Below, in pieces: positions 15,831 to 25,184 of a DNA stretch of 64,000 bases (position 1 is the stretch's first letter; every line of letters begins with the position of its first letter). The notes beneath the pieces are model-generated. The model searched no databases. It worked only from the letters and a program-made list of their open reading frames with translations, and was not told the origin of the DNA. The stretch is from RPQJ01 sp963726665 (GTDB lineage: Bacteria > Pseudomonadota > Gammaproteobacteria > Steroidobacterales > Steroidobacteraceae). The DNA is taken from contig CAVSDW010000012.1 of NCBI GenBank assembly GCA_963726665.1, forward strand, positions 496,001 through 560,000, in the 5' to 3' direction. The position numbers and the translations under genes are program-made.

Positions 15831-17588
15831 TCAGCCGGCCCCTATCGACTTGGTCAGCACGTATCGTCCCAGGCAGAGCGCATCCATGTCGGTGCGCGCG
15901 AAGCAATCCAGTGCCTGCTCCGGCGTGTCCACGATGGGCTCGTTCTCGTTGAAGCTCGTATTGAGTACGACACCCACGCCGGTGAGTCGACGGAACGCAC
16001 TGATCAATTCGTAGTACAGAGGATTGTTCGCCCGTTCCACTGTCTGCAAGCGTCCGGTTCCATCGACGTGAGTTACGGCCGGCAGACGCTCGCGCCATTC
16101 CGGACGAATTTTTACCACGTGCATCATGAATGGGCTGTCGACGTCCTGCTCGAAGTACTCCGGCACGCATTCCTTCAGCACGCTTGGGGCGAATGGCCGG
16201 AACGATTCGCGGCGCTTGATCTTGGCGTTGATCGTATCTTTCATCGTCGCGAGCATCGGGTTCGCCAGGATGGAGCGGTTGCCGAGCGCACGCGGTCCCC
16301 ACTCACTGCGCCCCTGGTACCAGCCCAGCACTCGACCCTCGGCAATCATCCCTGCCGCCGTCGCGACCAGATCGGCGTCATCGACACAGACCTTGAGCGG
16401 AAATCCGCTGGCCTCGGCGACCGACCGCATGCGACTGTCAGGGTATTGCGGCCCCCAGAACGCATGCCTCATGTGGAAGCGCTCCTGCCGCTTCAGCACT
16501 TCGTGCCAGACGTAGTAGGCAGCCCCAAGGCAGGTACCGTCATCGGAGGCCGCTGATTGCAGGTACGGTGTCGAGAACGGCGTTTCGCGCAGGATGCGGG
16601 CATTCGCTACGCCGTTTAATGCGCAACCGCCGGCCATGACGAGTCTCTCGCTGGGCACCCTGTCGTAGAGCCGCTTCAGGCAATGCACCGCCGCCTCCTC
16701 GAAGCGGACTTGCGTAGAACGGGCGACGTCCATCTCGCGCTGGCCGAGCGCGTCGTCACGCTTTCGCGGCGCGCCGAGCTCAGCAACCAGTTTGTCGGTG
16801 TAGAAACGGCCCATCACAATGCGCTTGCCTTCGTCTAGGGCGCCGCTCTCCCCGCCCTGGTGCATGCCGAAGTAGCCGGTGCCAAGTCGGTACCAGTGAG
16901 CCGGATCAAGTCGCACCAGGTTCTGCATCAGATCCCGGTAGCGATCCTCGCCGTACGGCGCAAGGCCCATCACCTTGTATTCCTCGCCAAAGGCGTCAAA
17001 CCCGATGAACTGGCACAGCGCCGTATAGAAGAAACCGAGGCTGTCAGGGAGGGTAACCCGATCGAGCACCTCGACGTGCGCCCCTTCGCACCGCGCCGCC
17101 ATCATGCTGACGAAGTCCCCGGACGCGTCATATGACAACCCCGCGGTCAACTGCTCGAAGGGTGACAGGTAATAGGCGCTGCTGATGTGCGCAAGGTGAT
17201 GTTCGACTCCGACGATGTCAAATCTTGCGAGCGCAGGATCCTCGCCACAGACCTCTGCCAGCTGCTGCAACGTGTCCTGCGTCTCCGTATTGCGCCTGAA
17301 GTGCTCCATGGCGGCCGCGGCGGCCCGTAACGGGCGTCGGGCGACGTAGGCCATCTTGGCCGCTACGTTGGCCTTGGGATCGCGGGCCATCGCGACGTGC
17401 GTCACGTCGCGCAGTCTCAGCCCCGCATCGGCCAGGAGATGGCGAATGGCATTGGCCGGAAAGGCCGGGCTGTGCTTCAGGCGTTCGCCCAGCCGCTCCT
17501 CCGCGACCGCACCTTGCAGGACACCATCGACGACCAGGCAGGCAGCCGAATCCGCATGAAACGCGTTGAACCCAAGTATGACGGTCAT
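15831..17588 (-). CDS. Carbamoyltransferase (NodU/CmcH family)
   Basis: 585 residues from the ATG at 17588, chosen because MTVILGFNAFHADSAACLV starts the conserved N-domain. Further family motifs are VEHHLAHISSAYYLSP (metal-binding His pair), YDASGDFVSMM, EYKVMGLAPYG, MAGGCALNGVAN and the C-domain GRSEWGPRALGNRSILANP, FRPFAPSVL and VLNTSFNENEPIVDTP. It should carbamoylate a sugar hydroxyl using carbamoyl phosphate and ATP via carbamoyl-adenylate. In this setting the substrate is probably a surface glycan residue. Confidence 0.92.
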   Translation of the reverse strand: MTVILGFNAFHADSAACLVVDGVLQGAVAEERLGERLKHSPAFPANAIRHLLADAGLRLRDVTHVAMARDPKANVAAKMAYVARRPLRAAAAAMEHFRRNTETQDTLQQLAEVCGEDPALARFDIVGVEHHLAHISSAYYLSPFEQLTAGLSYDASGDFVSMMAARCEGAHVEVLDRVTLPDSLGFFYTALCQFIGFDAFGEEYKVMGLAPYGEDRYRDLMQNLVRLDPAHWYRLGTGYFGMHQGGESGALDEGKRIVMGRFYTDKLVAELGAPRKRDDALGQREMDVARSTQVRFEEAAVHCLKRLYDRVPSERLVMAGGCALNGVANARILRETPFSTPYLQSAASDDGTCLGAAYYVWHEVLKRQERFHMRHAFWGPQYPDSRMRSVAEASGFPLKVCVDDADLVATAAGMIAEGRVLGWYQGRSEWGPRALGNRSILANPMLATMKDTINAKIKRRESFRPFAPSVLKECVPEYFEQDVDSPFMMHVVKIRPEWRERLPAVTHVDGTGRLQTVERANNPLYYELISAFRRLTGVGVVLNTSFNENEPIVDTPEQALDCFARTDMDALCLGRYVLTKSIGAG

Positions 17589-17613
17589 CGAATCTTCCGT
17601 ACTAGAAAGCCTT

Positions 17614-18777
17614 TCAATCCAGTCGCACCCAGTCGGGACGGTCCCCGCGCTGCAGCAACCAGCAATACAGCGACAGCACCTGCCCCGCAATCACATCCCA
17701 GTCGAAGCGTCGCACGTAGCACCGGCCGCGATCACCCATTTGCCAGCGTTCATCATCCGACAGGGAAGTGGCTTGCCGAATGGCCTCGGCCAGCGGCTCG
17801 ACGCCGATGTCGATCCACCAACCGCATTGGTGTGCCACCAGGTCTGACCAAGGGGCGCCGCGGGTCGTGATGACGGGCAGGCCATGAGCCAACGCCTCCG
17901 CCACGGCCATCCCGAAACTCTCGCTGAACGTCGGCAGCACGAACAGATCGGCCCCGTGGAACGCAGCGGTCTTCTGCACGTCGGCCACCGGTCCGACGTA
18001 GTCGACGACTTCGCGAAGATTCAGCTGTTCCACGAGACGGTCGATTTCCGCCCAATGGCCATGATCGTCGGGCCCGGCGATGGCGAGGCGCCAGCCGGCA
18101 GGTGCGGCACGGGCCCACGCGCGGATCAACTCCCGGGTGCCCTTCTGGGGGTGGATGCGGGACAGGAACAGCGCGACTCGCGTCCTATCGCCGACCCGCC
18201 GACCAGGCTCCGGCGAAGTCTCGGACGGCAGTCGCGTGCCGTTGGCGATCACGGCAACCGGCTGACGCAAGCCGAAACGTCGCACGCTCTCACACTCCAT
18301 GTCTGAGCTCGCTACCAAGGCATTGGCCCGCTGCAGGTCGCGACCCTGGAACAGCGCCAGCGCCACACGTTTCTTGACTCTTTTCTGCGCCAGGGCCCAG
18401 GGTTCGAGCATTCCCCGAGGCTGAATCACCAGTGGAACTTGCCATTCCTGTGCAGATCGCGCCGCCCAATGGTTGGCCGGTTGCCAGAGACCGTGACTGT
18501 GCACGAGATGCGGTCGGGCTACGCAGCCTATCTCCTCGAGTTTCCTTCGCAGTGGAGTCGCGAGAATCTGATCCAACCGGGATTGCGCCCGCACATCCGT
18601 CCGCATTACAGCGGTGCTGGAGGGCATCGAGGCGACCGTGGGTCGTGACTGACTGAGTAATTGCACGGTCGCGCCATCCTTGCGCGCGAGGGCGTCCGTC
18701 AGGCCGATGACGCTTCGGGACGGCCCACCCTGCCCGGGTGCCAGACTGGCGATGCAGTGGAGCGCCCGAACCCTCAA
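17614..18777 (-). CDS. Family 4 glycosyltransferase
   Basis: 387 residues. The start is taken as the TTG at 18777, which overlaps the upstream stop (TTGA) and begins RVRALHCIASLAPGQGGPS, the usual N-terminal strand and Gly-rich loop. The acceptor domain has VHSHGLWQPANHWAA. The donor domain has VALFLSRIHPQKGTRELI, the nucleotide-binding E-x7-E motif in FSESFGMAVAEALAHGLPV and a C-terminal helix. It is probably a retaining GT-B enzyme acting on a lipid-linked repeat unit. Confidence 0.87.
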   Translation of the reverse strand: MRVRALHCIASLAPGQGGPSRSVIGLTDALARKDGATVQLLSQSRPTVASMPSSTAVMRTDVRAQSRLDQILATPLRRKLEEIGCVARPHLVHSHGLWQPANHWAARSAQEWQVPLVIQPRGMLEPWALAQKRVKKRVALALFQGRDLQRANALVASSDMECESVRRFGLRQPVAVIANGTRLPSETSPEPGRRVGDRTRVALFLSRIHPQKGTRELIRAWARAAPAGWRLAIAGPDDHGHWAEIDRLVEQLNLREVVDYVGPVADVQKTAAFHGADLFVLPTFSESFGMAVAEALAHGLPVITTRGAPWSDLVAHQCGWWIDIGVEPLAEAIRQATSLSDDERWQMGDRGRCYVRRFDWDVIAGQVLSLYCWLLQRGDRPDWVRLD

Positions 18778-19913
18778 GTCGTGTTGTCGCCCGACGGTAA
18801 CTGCGCGAGCGCGTCGCGCACCGCCTGCCGAAATGCCGTCTGCCCGAAACGATCCAGGCAGGCCTTGCGCAATGCCTGCGGATCGAACCAGAGCGCCGGC
18901 CCGCGTCGCGCCAGCAGGTCGATCAGTCCGGCGGCAATCTCCGCGACGTCGTCCGGATCCACCAGACGGCCCAACTCGCCATCTGCCAGCGCATCGACGG
19001 AACCATCTCGATTGCCGGCCAGCACCGGCACACCACAGGCCATCGCCTCGAGGAAGACTATGCCGAAACCCTCGGCGGAACTGGGCATGGCAAATGCGTC
19101 CGCCATGCGGTAGTGCGCCGCCAGCTCGCCGTCTGGAACGAAACCACACATCGTGAGTCGATCGGCGATGCCGAGGTCAGCGGCCAGCCGGACGAGCTGC
19201 GCCGCGTCGGTACCGGTGCCTACGACGAGATACCGGACGCGGCCGACTACCCGAGAGACGGCTGGGAGTGCTCGCAACACTTTGTCGTAGCCCTTGTAAC
19301 CCTCGCGCGAATCGAGCCGTGCGACCGTCAGCACGACCTTTTCGTCTGGCTGCAACCCGTAGCGATGTCGCAATTCCGGGTCGATCGGCCCAACGACAAA
19401 GTCCTCGCCCGACACCGTGTTTGGTACTCGGTGGACTCGACTCGAGGCCACACCGATCTCGATGAGACGTCGGACGGTCCAGCGCGACACGGCCCAGACC
19501 GCGTCGGCTTCCCGCAGTGCTCGCAACCTTGTTCGTGAAAGATCCGGGCAGACGTCGATGCCGTGAGCGACGAGCACATACGGCGTCCTCAGGAAGCTGC
19601 GCAGGGTGTGAGCCAGCGGCCCAAAGTTGAGATGCGTGCTGATCACGAGCGACGGGCGCTCGTAAAGCGCTGCGCCGGTCAAAAGGGTCGCAAATCCGGC
19701 CGAGCGAAGACTGGCCGGCCAGGCTGCCGCACCCCGCGCCTGACAGCCATGCCAATCGCTTCGACCGGTGGCTTTGCCGAACAATCGCGGCGGCTCGCCT
19801 TGTGCCTTTTCGATCAGGGTGGACGCGAGAGCTCCGCTGAAGACGGCAATGCCACCCCCAACGCTGCCGAACTCCGGCGCCCATAGATGAATGCGTTTCA
19901 GGCTATCGAGCAT
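18774..19913 (-). CDS. Family 4 glycosyltransferase
   Basis: 379 residues from an ATG that overlaps the preceding gene by 11 bp. It starts IHLWAPEFGSVGGGIAVFSG. Motifs are YVLVAHGIDVCPDLS, VPNTVSGEDF, VLTVARLDSREGYKGYDKV and the E-x7-E site in AEGFGIVFLEAMACGVPVLA. The GT-B fold and neighbouring genes indicate repeat-unit sugar transfer; donor specificity cannot be read from sequence. Confidence 0.88.
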   Translation of the reverse strand: MLDSLKRIHLWAPEFGSVGGGIAVFSGALASTLIEKAQGEPPRLFGKATGRSDWHGCQARGAAAWPASLRSAGFATLLTGAALYERPSLVISTHLNFGPLAHTLRSFLRTPYVLVAHGIDVCPDLSRTRLRALREADAVWAVSRWTVRRLIEIGVASSRVHRVPNTVSGEDFVVGPIDPELRHRYGLQPDEKVVLTVARLDSREGYKGYDKVLRALPAVSRVVGRVRYLVVGTGTDAAQLVRLAADLGIADRLTMCGFVPDGELAAHYRMADAFAMPSSAEGFGIVFLEAMACGVPVLAGNRDGSVDALADGELGRLVDPDDVAEIAAGLIDLLARRGPALWFDPQALRKACLDRFGQTAFRQAVRDALAQLPSGDNTT

Positions 19914-21171
19914 GCACCTGCTCTGCCTGCGGGGTAACCCAGTTCAACGCCTCCCTCAGTCCAGCCGTCGCCGCTTCAACCGAGTAAGCCGCAACGTGCT
20001 CCTGGGTGGCCATGGCCATGGCCGCCTTTTGCTCCGGCGTACGGTTGATCGCTGCCATTAGCGCTTTGCGAAGGTCGGCGAGGTCACCGCTGCGGAACAC
20101 CCAACCCGTAACGCCGGGGATGACGAGATCCGGACCGCAACCCACCACGTCGCTCACGATGGCTGGCACGCCGAGATTCATTGCCTCGTTGACGCACAGC
20201 CCCCAGCTTTCCGCCCCGGAGGGTAAGACCAAGGCATCGATGGCGGAATACACTCGCGGCATCTCGGATTGATTCTGAAAGGGCACAAAAAACACGTCCC
20301 GGCCGATTCGCGTACCTGCCTGTGCCGCCAAACCTGGCAATTCCGATCCTGACCCGACGAACAACATCACTGCCCGCGGCGTCACGCCAGGTAACACTGA
20401 GCGCGAAAGATCCTTGCTCGCTTGCAGGAGATCGCCCGGCCGCTTCTTCTTTTCAAACTTCCCGACAAACCCGAAGACGACGGCACCGTCTGGAATGCCT
20501 AGTTGCCGACGCCAGGCGCGCGCCTCTTCTCGACACTGACTGCCCCTGTCCCGAAAGCGCCGGTTGTCGACAAAATGCGGCGCGAGAAACACCCGCTGCC
20601 GGGGTCCCGCAACCTCCCCAAAGTACGTCGTGTTGGCCTTTCCGACTGCGAGGTAAGCCTGAACGCGTCGGAACAACAGCTTGCGCAAAATCCTGGCGAC
20701 AGTCGTTCTCGGCCCCGTGGGCCGTCCGACATTGTGCGAGTCACCTCGCAGCAGGATCGGCACGTGATTCAAGCGGCGCGAAAACAACAGGCGAAGGTGC
20801 GACCGGTAGGCATAGCCCACCATTAGAATGACGTCCGGCTGCCACGCCGCAACCCTGGAAGCCAGTGCTGGATTGTCCAGGCCACCGAAACGATGCGTTC
20901 CGGGCTGCCTGCTGACATTCTCGACGAACTCGAACGAATACCCGTCCAGGAGTGGAATATCCCACCGTATGGGAACGCCGAAGTCGCGATCCTGGCGGGA
21001 CTCGACCCCGAAGTCCCAGAGGTAGAAGACCTTGATTTCGATGTCCGGCTGGCTGGCAAGGTGAGCCCACCAAGGCGAGAAATACTGGATCGGGTGCGAA
21101 ATGATGACCGCGAGTCGACGGGTGGCGATGGCGATGTCCGCAGCCGATCGAACTGGCTCCACGTGATGCAT
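19903..21171 (-). CDS. Family 4 glycosyltransferase
   Basis: 422 residues from the ATG at 21171, sharing one base with the polymerase stop (TGATG). The N-domain starts LAVIISHPIQYFSPWWAHLA, a motif of GT4 enzymes acting on surface polysaccharides. It continues with IKVFYLWDFGVESRQD, GFVGKFEKKKRPGDLLQA and the donor-site segment SGAESWGLCVNEAMNLGVPA. The protein is longer than its neighbours because of an extended linker (residues about 190-215). Confidence 0.87.
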   Translation of the reverse strand: MHHVEPVRSAADIAIATRRLAVIISHPIQYFSPWWAHLASQPDIEIKVFYLWDFGVESRQDRDFGVPIRWDIPLLDGYSFEFVENVSRQPGTHRFGGLDNPALASRVAAWQPDVILMVGYAYRSHLRLLFSRRLNHVPILLRGDSHNVGRPTGPRTTVARILRKLLFRRVQAYLAVGKANTTYFGEVAGPRQRVFLAPHFVDNRRFRDRGSQCREEARAWRRQLGIPDGAVVFGFVGKFEKKKRPGDLLQASKDLSRSVLPGVTPRAVMLFVGSGSELPGLAAQAGTRIGRDVFFVPFQNQSEMPRVYSAIDALVLPSGAESWGLCVNEAMNLGVPAIVSDVVGCGPDLVIPGVTGWVFRSGDLADLRKALMAAINRTPEQKAAMAMATQEHVAAYSVEAATAGLREALNWVTPQAEQVHAR

Positions 21172-22637
21172 CACGCCGGACGAACCATCCGACGTCGACG
21201 TCCAACGTGCGTCATGATGGACCAGATCCAATCGCCACCGAACCGCAGCACAACCCATCCCACCGCCAGCGCTGTCACCGCTCCACCGACGATCTTGACG
21301 TTAGAACTCTCGAAAAGAATACCGTTCATCAGAATGAAGCTCGTGGCAAACCCGAACGCCAGCAGGCGGTGTCGTCCTGTCGTGGAAAGCAGGCGGAACG
21401 TCCTGCCCCAGAAGACGCCCAACGCGAACACGGGCAGGAACATGAATACCGGCCCGAAGTCGATGTAGCTTTCAGCAACATAGCCGAGACTGACCGAGGT
21501 TCCTTCCATGGATCCGGCGACCCAGACGCCGCTGAACTCCTTGACGCGCTCAGAATCGTCGATCGCCCGTTTCTCCGGAAAGAACAATCGAGGCGTAAAG
21601 ATGTGCGTGATCGCTTCGCCCCACAATCGCCCTTCCTGGTATGGAATTCGATCCGGAACGACGGTGGTCGCTCGCGCGAAGTACTCGAGGTACCCAGTGC
21701 GCTCCACGCCCGTTTGGAAACCACCCTTCAGGTCGTCGACGCTCAGGGACGTGAGGCGGCCGAGCAGAAACTCGACCCTTTCGCCGACTGGAACAACCAC
21801 GCGTTGGCTGAAACTTCCCTGGCGCAAGAATTCCCGGTAGTCGACCTTAACGCTCTGCCAGAAGACCCCGAAGGCCAGTACCAGTACGGCCAGGAAAAGC
21901 ACTTGTGGCCTGAGAAGGCGGCGCGGATTCGACGTCGTACCCAGAGCAACGACTATCGCCACGAACATCACGGACTTGAATGCCGAGAAGTAACTCAGCA
22001 GACCCAAGCCCACTTCGAGACAGAAAAGGACGATCGCAAGCATCCGGAAGCGATGGTCGCGGAATCCCGCCCAAAAGATCACGAAAACAACGGTCCATCG
22101 AAAGAGGCCGAGCCCGAGCAACGGTTGCCGCAATCCCGGACTCATGCCTCCTGCCACGTTGACCAGAATCGCAACCGCCTGGGCTATGACGTAGGCAGCA
22201 ATCAGCCGGTTGACGGTGAGCGTCTCGACCTCACGGAATGCGAGGCGATGCGGATCCAAGGCGCGTCTGCCGAGGCCTAGGCGCATTCCCAGTGCGAGAA
22301 ACAGAAGTCCCGCAAACCCAAGATAGGCGGCATACGTAAGGTTTGGAACGGCCGCCTCCTGATTCATGTCGATCCCGGCAAAGTTTGCGTTCAGCACCGG
22401 GACGAATACCTGCAGCCATTGATAACCCATCGCGAACAACAATACGGGTGGCTCGCCGACGCGCCAGAGCAAGCCGAAAAACACGGGCACCAAGAGCAGC
22501 CCGCCAAATGTCAACACTGGGTTGGCACTCGCGAGTCCCAGGCAAGCCAGGACAAGGCACACGTAAAGCACCACCCGCAGCGGTCCCTTTTGGCGTCCGT
22601 TTTGACGATCCAGGCCCATCATTGATGCAGACCCCAT
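21171..22637 (-). CDS. Oligosaccharide repeat-unit polymerase (Wzy-like)
   Basis: 488 residues from the ATG at 22637; ATGs at 22622 and 22619 are alternatives. Eleven or so hydrophobic helices are visible (for example VVLYVCLVLACLGLAS and FFGLLWRVGEPPVLLF), with a long loop containing GGFQTGVERTGYLEYFARAT and EGRLWGEAITHIFTPRLFFP. That loop pattern is typical of O-antigen/EPS polymerases of the EpsG/Wzy type. The gene sits between glycosyltransferases. It would polymerise flipped repeat units in the periplasm. A second, ligase-type protein lies at 37760-38985. Confidence 0.78.
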   Translation of the reverse strand: MGSASMMGLDRQNGRQKGPLRVVLYVCLVLACLGLASANPVLTFGGLLLVPVFFGLLWRVGEPPVLLFAMGYQWLQVFVPVLNANFAGIDMNQEAAVPNLTYAAYLGFAGLLFLALGMRLGLGRRALDPHRLAFREVETLTVNRLIAAYVIAQAVAILVNVAGGMSPGLRQPLLGLGLFRWTVVFVIFWAGFRDHRFRMLAIVLFCLEVGLGLLSYFSAFKSVMFVAIVVALGTTSNPRRLLRPQVLFLAVLVLAFGVFWQSVKVDYREFLRQGSFSQRVVVPVGERVEFLLGRLTSLSVDDLKGGFQTGVERTGYLEYFARATTVVPDRIPYQEGRLWGEAITHIFTPRLFFPEKRAIDDSERVKEFSGVWVAGSMEGTSVSLGYVAESYIDFGPVFMFLPVFALGVFWGRTFRLLSTTGRHRLLAFGFATSFILMNGILFESSNVKIVGGAVTALAVGWVVLRFGGDWIWSIMTHVGRRRRMVRPA

Positions 22638-22689
22638 ATGGATGCGGGCTGGATCTGACCCATGCTCCTGGCAACGACAGCGAGCACAA

Positions 22690-23889
22690 TCACCCGGACA
22701 ATGATGCGCCACCGTAGACCGAAGCCCAGGCCGCGGCAAAGCGCGCCTGGCCGAACCTCGTTTCCGAATCCACGCGCGCCGCCTCCCCCATCGACCGCAA
22801 CCGCGCGCGATCGGCTAGACACCATCGGATGCCTTCGACCAGCGCATCGACGGTCTTGTCGCGGCAGATATAGCCGTCGACCTGGTGGCGCACCATTTCT
22901 GGAAGACCTCCGGAAGGGAAAACAACAGACGGCGTGCCGGCCATCTTCGCTTCCATGACGACGTTGCCCGCCGCCTCTTCACACACCGACGGAGCGACAT
23001 GTACTGCGGCCGCCGAGTAACGGCCCGCGGGATTCGGCAAGTGCCCTGGTAACGATACCCGATCCATGAGTCTCCTCTCGACCAGCCTCGAGACCAGGAG
23101 ACGACGAAAATCATCGTCGTACCGTGAGCCGCCGACGATATCCAGTCTCAGCGCTGGCAAGCTCTCGGCAAGTCGAGCGAATGCTTCTGCCAGAAGCAGC
23201 AGCCCCTTGTGTTCCGAAATCGCGCCGACGTAGACGATACGACTCAAATCGCGTGGCATATCGATGGTCACTGCCTGCGACACGTCCGTCGGGCGAGACG
23301 GTGCGAGATTGTATATCACGGCAATATTCGACGCGGCGGCGCCACATTCTTCGGCACGAGTCGCCACATAGCATGAGATGGCAACGATCCTGTTGCTGCG
23401 ACGCTGTGCCATTCGCCACAGTCGCAAGTTGAACCTAGAGTCTACGGGCGGACAATCCCCCATGCGATAAATCAGGGGCGTCCGGGATCTCGCCAACGCC
23501 AGCCACAGGTATGAATAGGCCAGCGGCGATCCCAGGTGAATGTGCGTCGCTCCGCAGCGTTGCATTTGCTGCGAAAAGATACGACTGCAGTTGAGCACGG
23601 CCGACATCTTCTCGCCAATCGAGCGCGGGTACTTCCGCAACCACTGGAGCGACCATTGGTTCGAAAACGGCAGAGGGAACGTCTCGAAGCCCAACCGCCG
23701 CAATTCGGCATCCACGTCGTTGTCGGCGCCCGCATTCGTACCGACGACGACTTCGGCACCACAATTGCGCAGGGTCTTGAAGACCTCGATGTTGCCGCGC
23801 TCATGGCCGAACAGCTCGATGCCGTTCAGCGCCGCGAGCACCCGCACCCCGGCGAGGCGGTCCGGACCTGCCTTTCCTTCAGGCCGCAT
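22690..23889 (-). CDS. Family 4 glycosyltransferase
   Basis: 399 residues. The N-domain reads VRVLAALNGIELFGHERGN, followed by IHLGSPLAYSYLWLALARS. The donor half has IVYVGAISEHKGLLLLAEAF and a diverged E-x7-E motif in CEEAAGNVVMEAKMAGTPS. It overlaps the next upstream gene by 11 bp. It is likely part of the ordered set of repeat-unit transferases. The N-terminal GHERGNIEVF segment differs from the Gly-rich loop of the neighbours. Confidence 0.85.
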   Translation of the reverse strand: MRPEGKAGPDRLAGVRVLAALNGIELFGHERGNIEVFKTLRNCGAEVVVGTNAGADNDVDAELRRLGFETFPLPFSNQWSLQWLRKYPRSIGEKMSAVLNCSRIFSQQMQRCGATHIHLGSPLAYSYLWLALARSRTPLIYRMGDCPPVDSRFNLRLWRMAQRRSNRIVAISCYVATRAEECGAAASNIAVIYNLAPSRPTDVSQAVTIDMPRDLSRIVYVGAISEHKGLLLLAEAFARLAESLPALRLDIVGGSRYDDDFRRLLVSRLVERRLMDRVSLPGHLPNPAGRYSAAAVHVAPSVCEEAAGNVVMEAKMAGTPSVVFPSGGLPEMVRHQVDGYICRDKTVDALVEGIRWCLADRARLRSMGEAARVDSETRFGQARFAAAWASVYGGASLSG

Positions 23890-25168
23890 GAGCCACGACC
23901 CTGTTGAACCACTCGGTCACGGCACGAGCCTGAGAAACCGCAGTGAAAGGCTCGAATGCTTTGCGGTCCAGCGGTACCAGACGGTTGCACCCGCCAGTCC
24001 GGAACCAGGCGTTTTCGATCGCGACGGCCAATTCGTCCACGGTCGTGCGTTCGTTGAATGTCACGAGCACGCCGCCACCGGCGGCCTGGAGCAGCGGCAC
24101 CACCGTGCTTTGCTCATGAAAGATTGCCAGCAACGGTTTTCCCGAGAGCAGATACGGGTAGATCTTCGACGCGGTATAGGCCGGGTCGTTCGAGCCAAAG
24201 ACCACCAGTGCATCGCTCCCCCGCAGCGACAGCAGCATCCCGCTGTATCCGAGTCGCTCGGTCGTTTCGCTGACCGACGCTTGAAGCCCGGCGTGCTCGG
24301 CCAATGGCTGCAACGTCTTCGCGCCTCGGCCGGCAGCGGCATAACTCGTACCGATGGCCTCGAACCGCACCGCATCCGGCAGCAGGTCGCCTCGGTCGAT
24401 GGCGGACCGCCACGCAAGGAAGAACGCCTTCGCCGCCAGGGACATGTCGGCGCCGCCCCGGCCGACATAACGCCAGACTGCCGGCCCGGCTTTGCCAACC
24501 GCAGCCTGCGGCTCGTTCATCCCGTCCAGCTCACTCGGCTCCGCGGGAAAGCCTGCCACGAGCCGAGGCTGGTGGCTGACCGCCGGCCCATAGCGGCACT
24601 CCAGCTGCGGTATGTATGCGGGTGAAACCGCGAGGAAACCACTGCAGCGCGGCGCGACGAACTCCTCGACGCGTGCGTGAACCCGGCTGACCAGTGCGTA
24701 CTTGATCCGCCCGCCTGGCGGCACGATCTCCGGATTCTGCTGGTAATAATCGTTGACCCAAGGGTCCTGGTAGTCCATGCAGAACGGCACGCGCCATCGG
24801 CGCTGCCACAGCGGACCCAGCACGTGCAGCAGAAACTCCGTGGTCGAAAAGAAGACAAGGTCAAATCGTCCGGTGGCGAGCAGTTCGTTTCCCTTGCGGT
24901 ATAGGCTCCAGAAACTTCGCTGCGCCAGTCCATTGAGTCCCCATCCGGATATGCGTCCGGCACGCACTCGATGCACGGGGACGGCGCTCGGCAGCCGATC
25001 CTCGAGCCATGGATCGTGCGGACCGGGCACATCGCCCGGGTCCGCCGCCAGGACTTCGGCCTGCCAACCATTTGCCTCGAGGTAGGGCAGCAGCAGGCGC
25101 GCGCGGTGGCTGTCCGCCGCATTGACCGGTGCGAAGCGCGGACAGACCACGAGGACTCGGTGACTCAC
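23879..25168 (-). CDS. GT4-like glycosyltransferase
   Basis: 429 residues from a GTG at 25168 that starts the first beta strand (VSHRVLVVCPRFAPVNAADS). The N-domain matches the GT4-like form seen in exopolysaccharide loci, with VFFSTTEFLLHVLGPLW and CMDYQDPWVNDYYQQNP. The donor domain lacks a clean E-x7-E motif; the segment AYTASKIYPYLLSGKPLLAI takes its place. Such non-canonical members may still be active, but the donor site would need checking. Confidence 0.78.
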   Translation of the reverse strand: MSHRVLVVCPRFAPVNAADSHRARLLLPYLEANGWQAEVLAADPGDVPGPHDPWLEDRLPSAVPVHRVRAGRISGWGLNGLAQRSFWSLYRKGNELLATGRFDLVFFSTTEFLLHVLGPLWQRRWRVPFCMDYQDPWVNDYYQQNPEIVPPGGRIKYALVSRVHARVEEFVAPRCSGFLAVSPAYIPQLECRYGPAVSHQPRLVAGFPAEPSELDGMNEPQAAVGKAGPAVWRYVGRGGADMSLAAKAFFLAWRSAIDRGDLLPDAVRFEAIGTSYAAAGRGAKTLQPLAEHAGLQASVSETTERLGYSGMLLSLRGSDALVVFGSNDPAYTASKIYPYLLSGKPLLAIFHEQSTVVPLLQAAGGGVLVTFNERTTVDELAVAIENAWFRTGGCNRLVPLDRKAFEPFTAVSQARAVTEWFNRVVAHAA

Positions 25169-25184
25169 ATCGCCCAACGCGCTT

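Noticed and set aside
21207..22280. 357-codon plus-strand frame across the polymerase gene
   Set aside because: Antisense to a clear multi-helix membrane protein; no motif or membrane pattern of its own.
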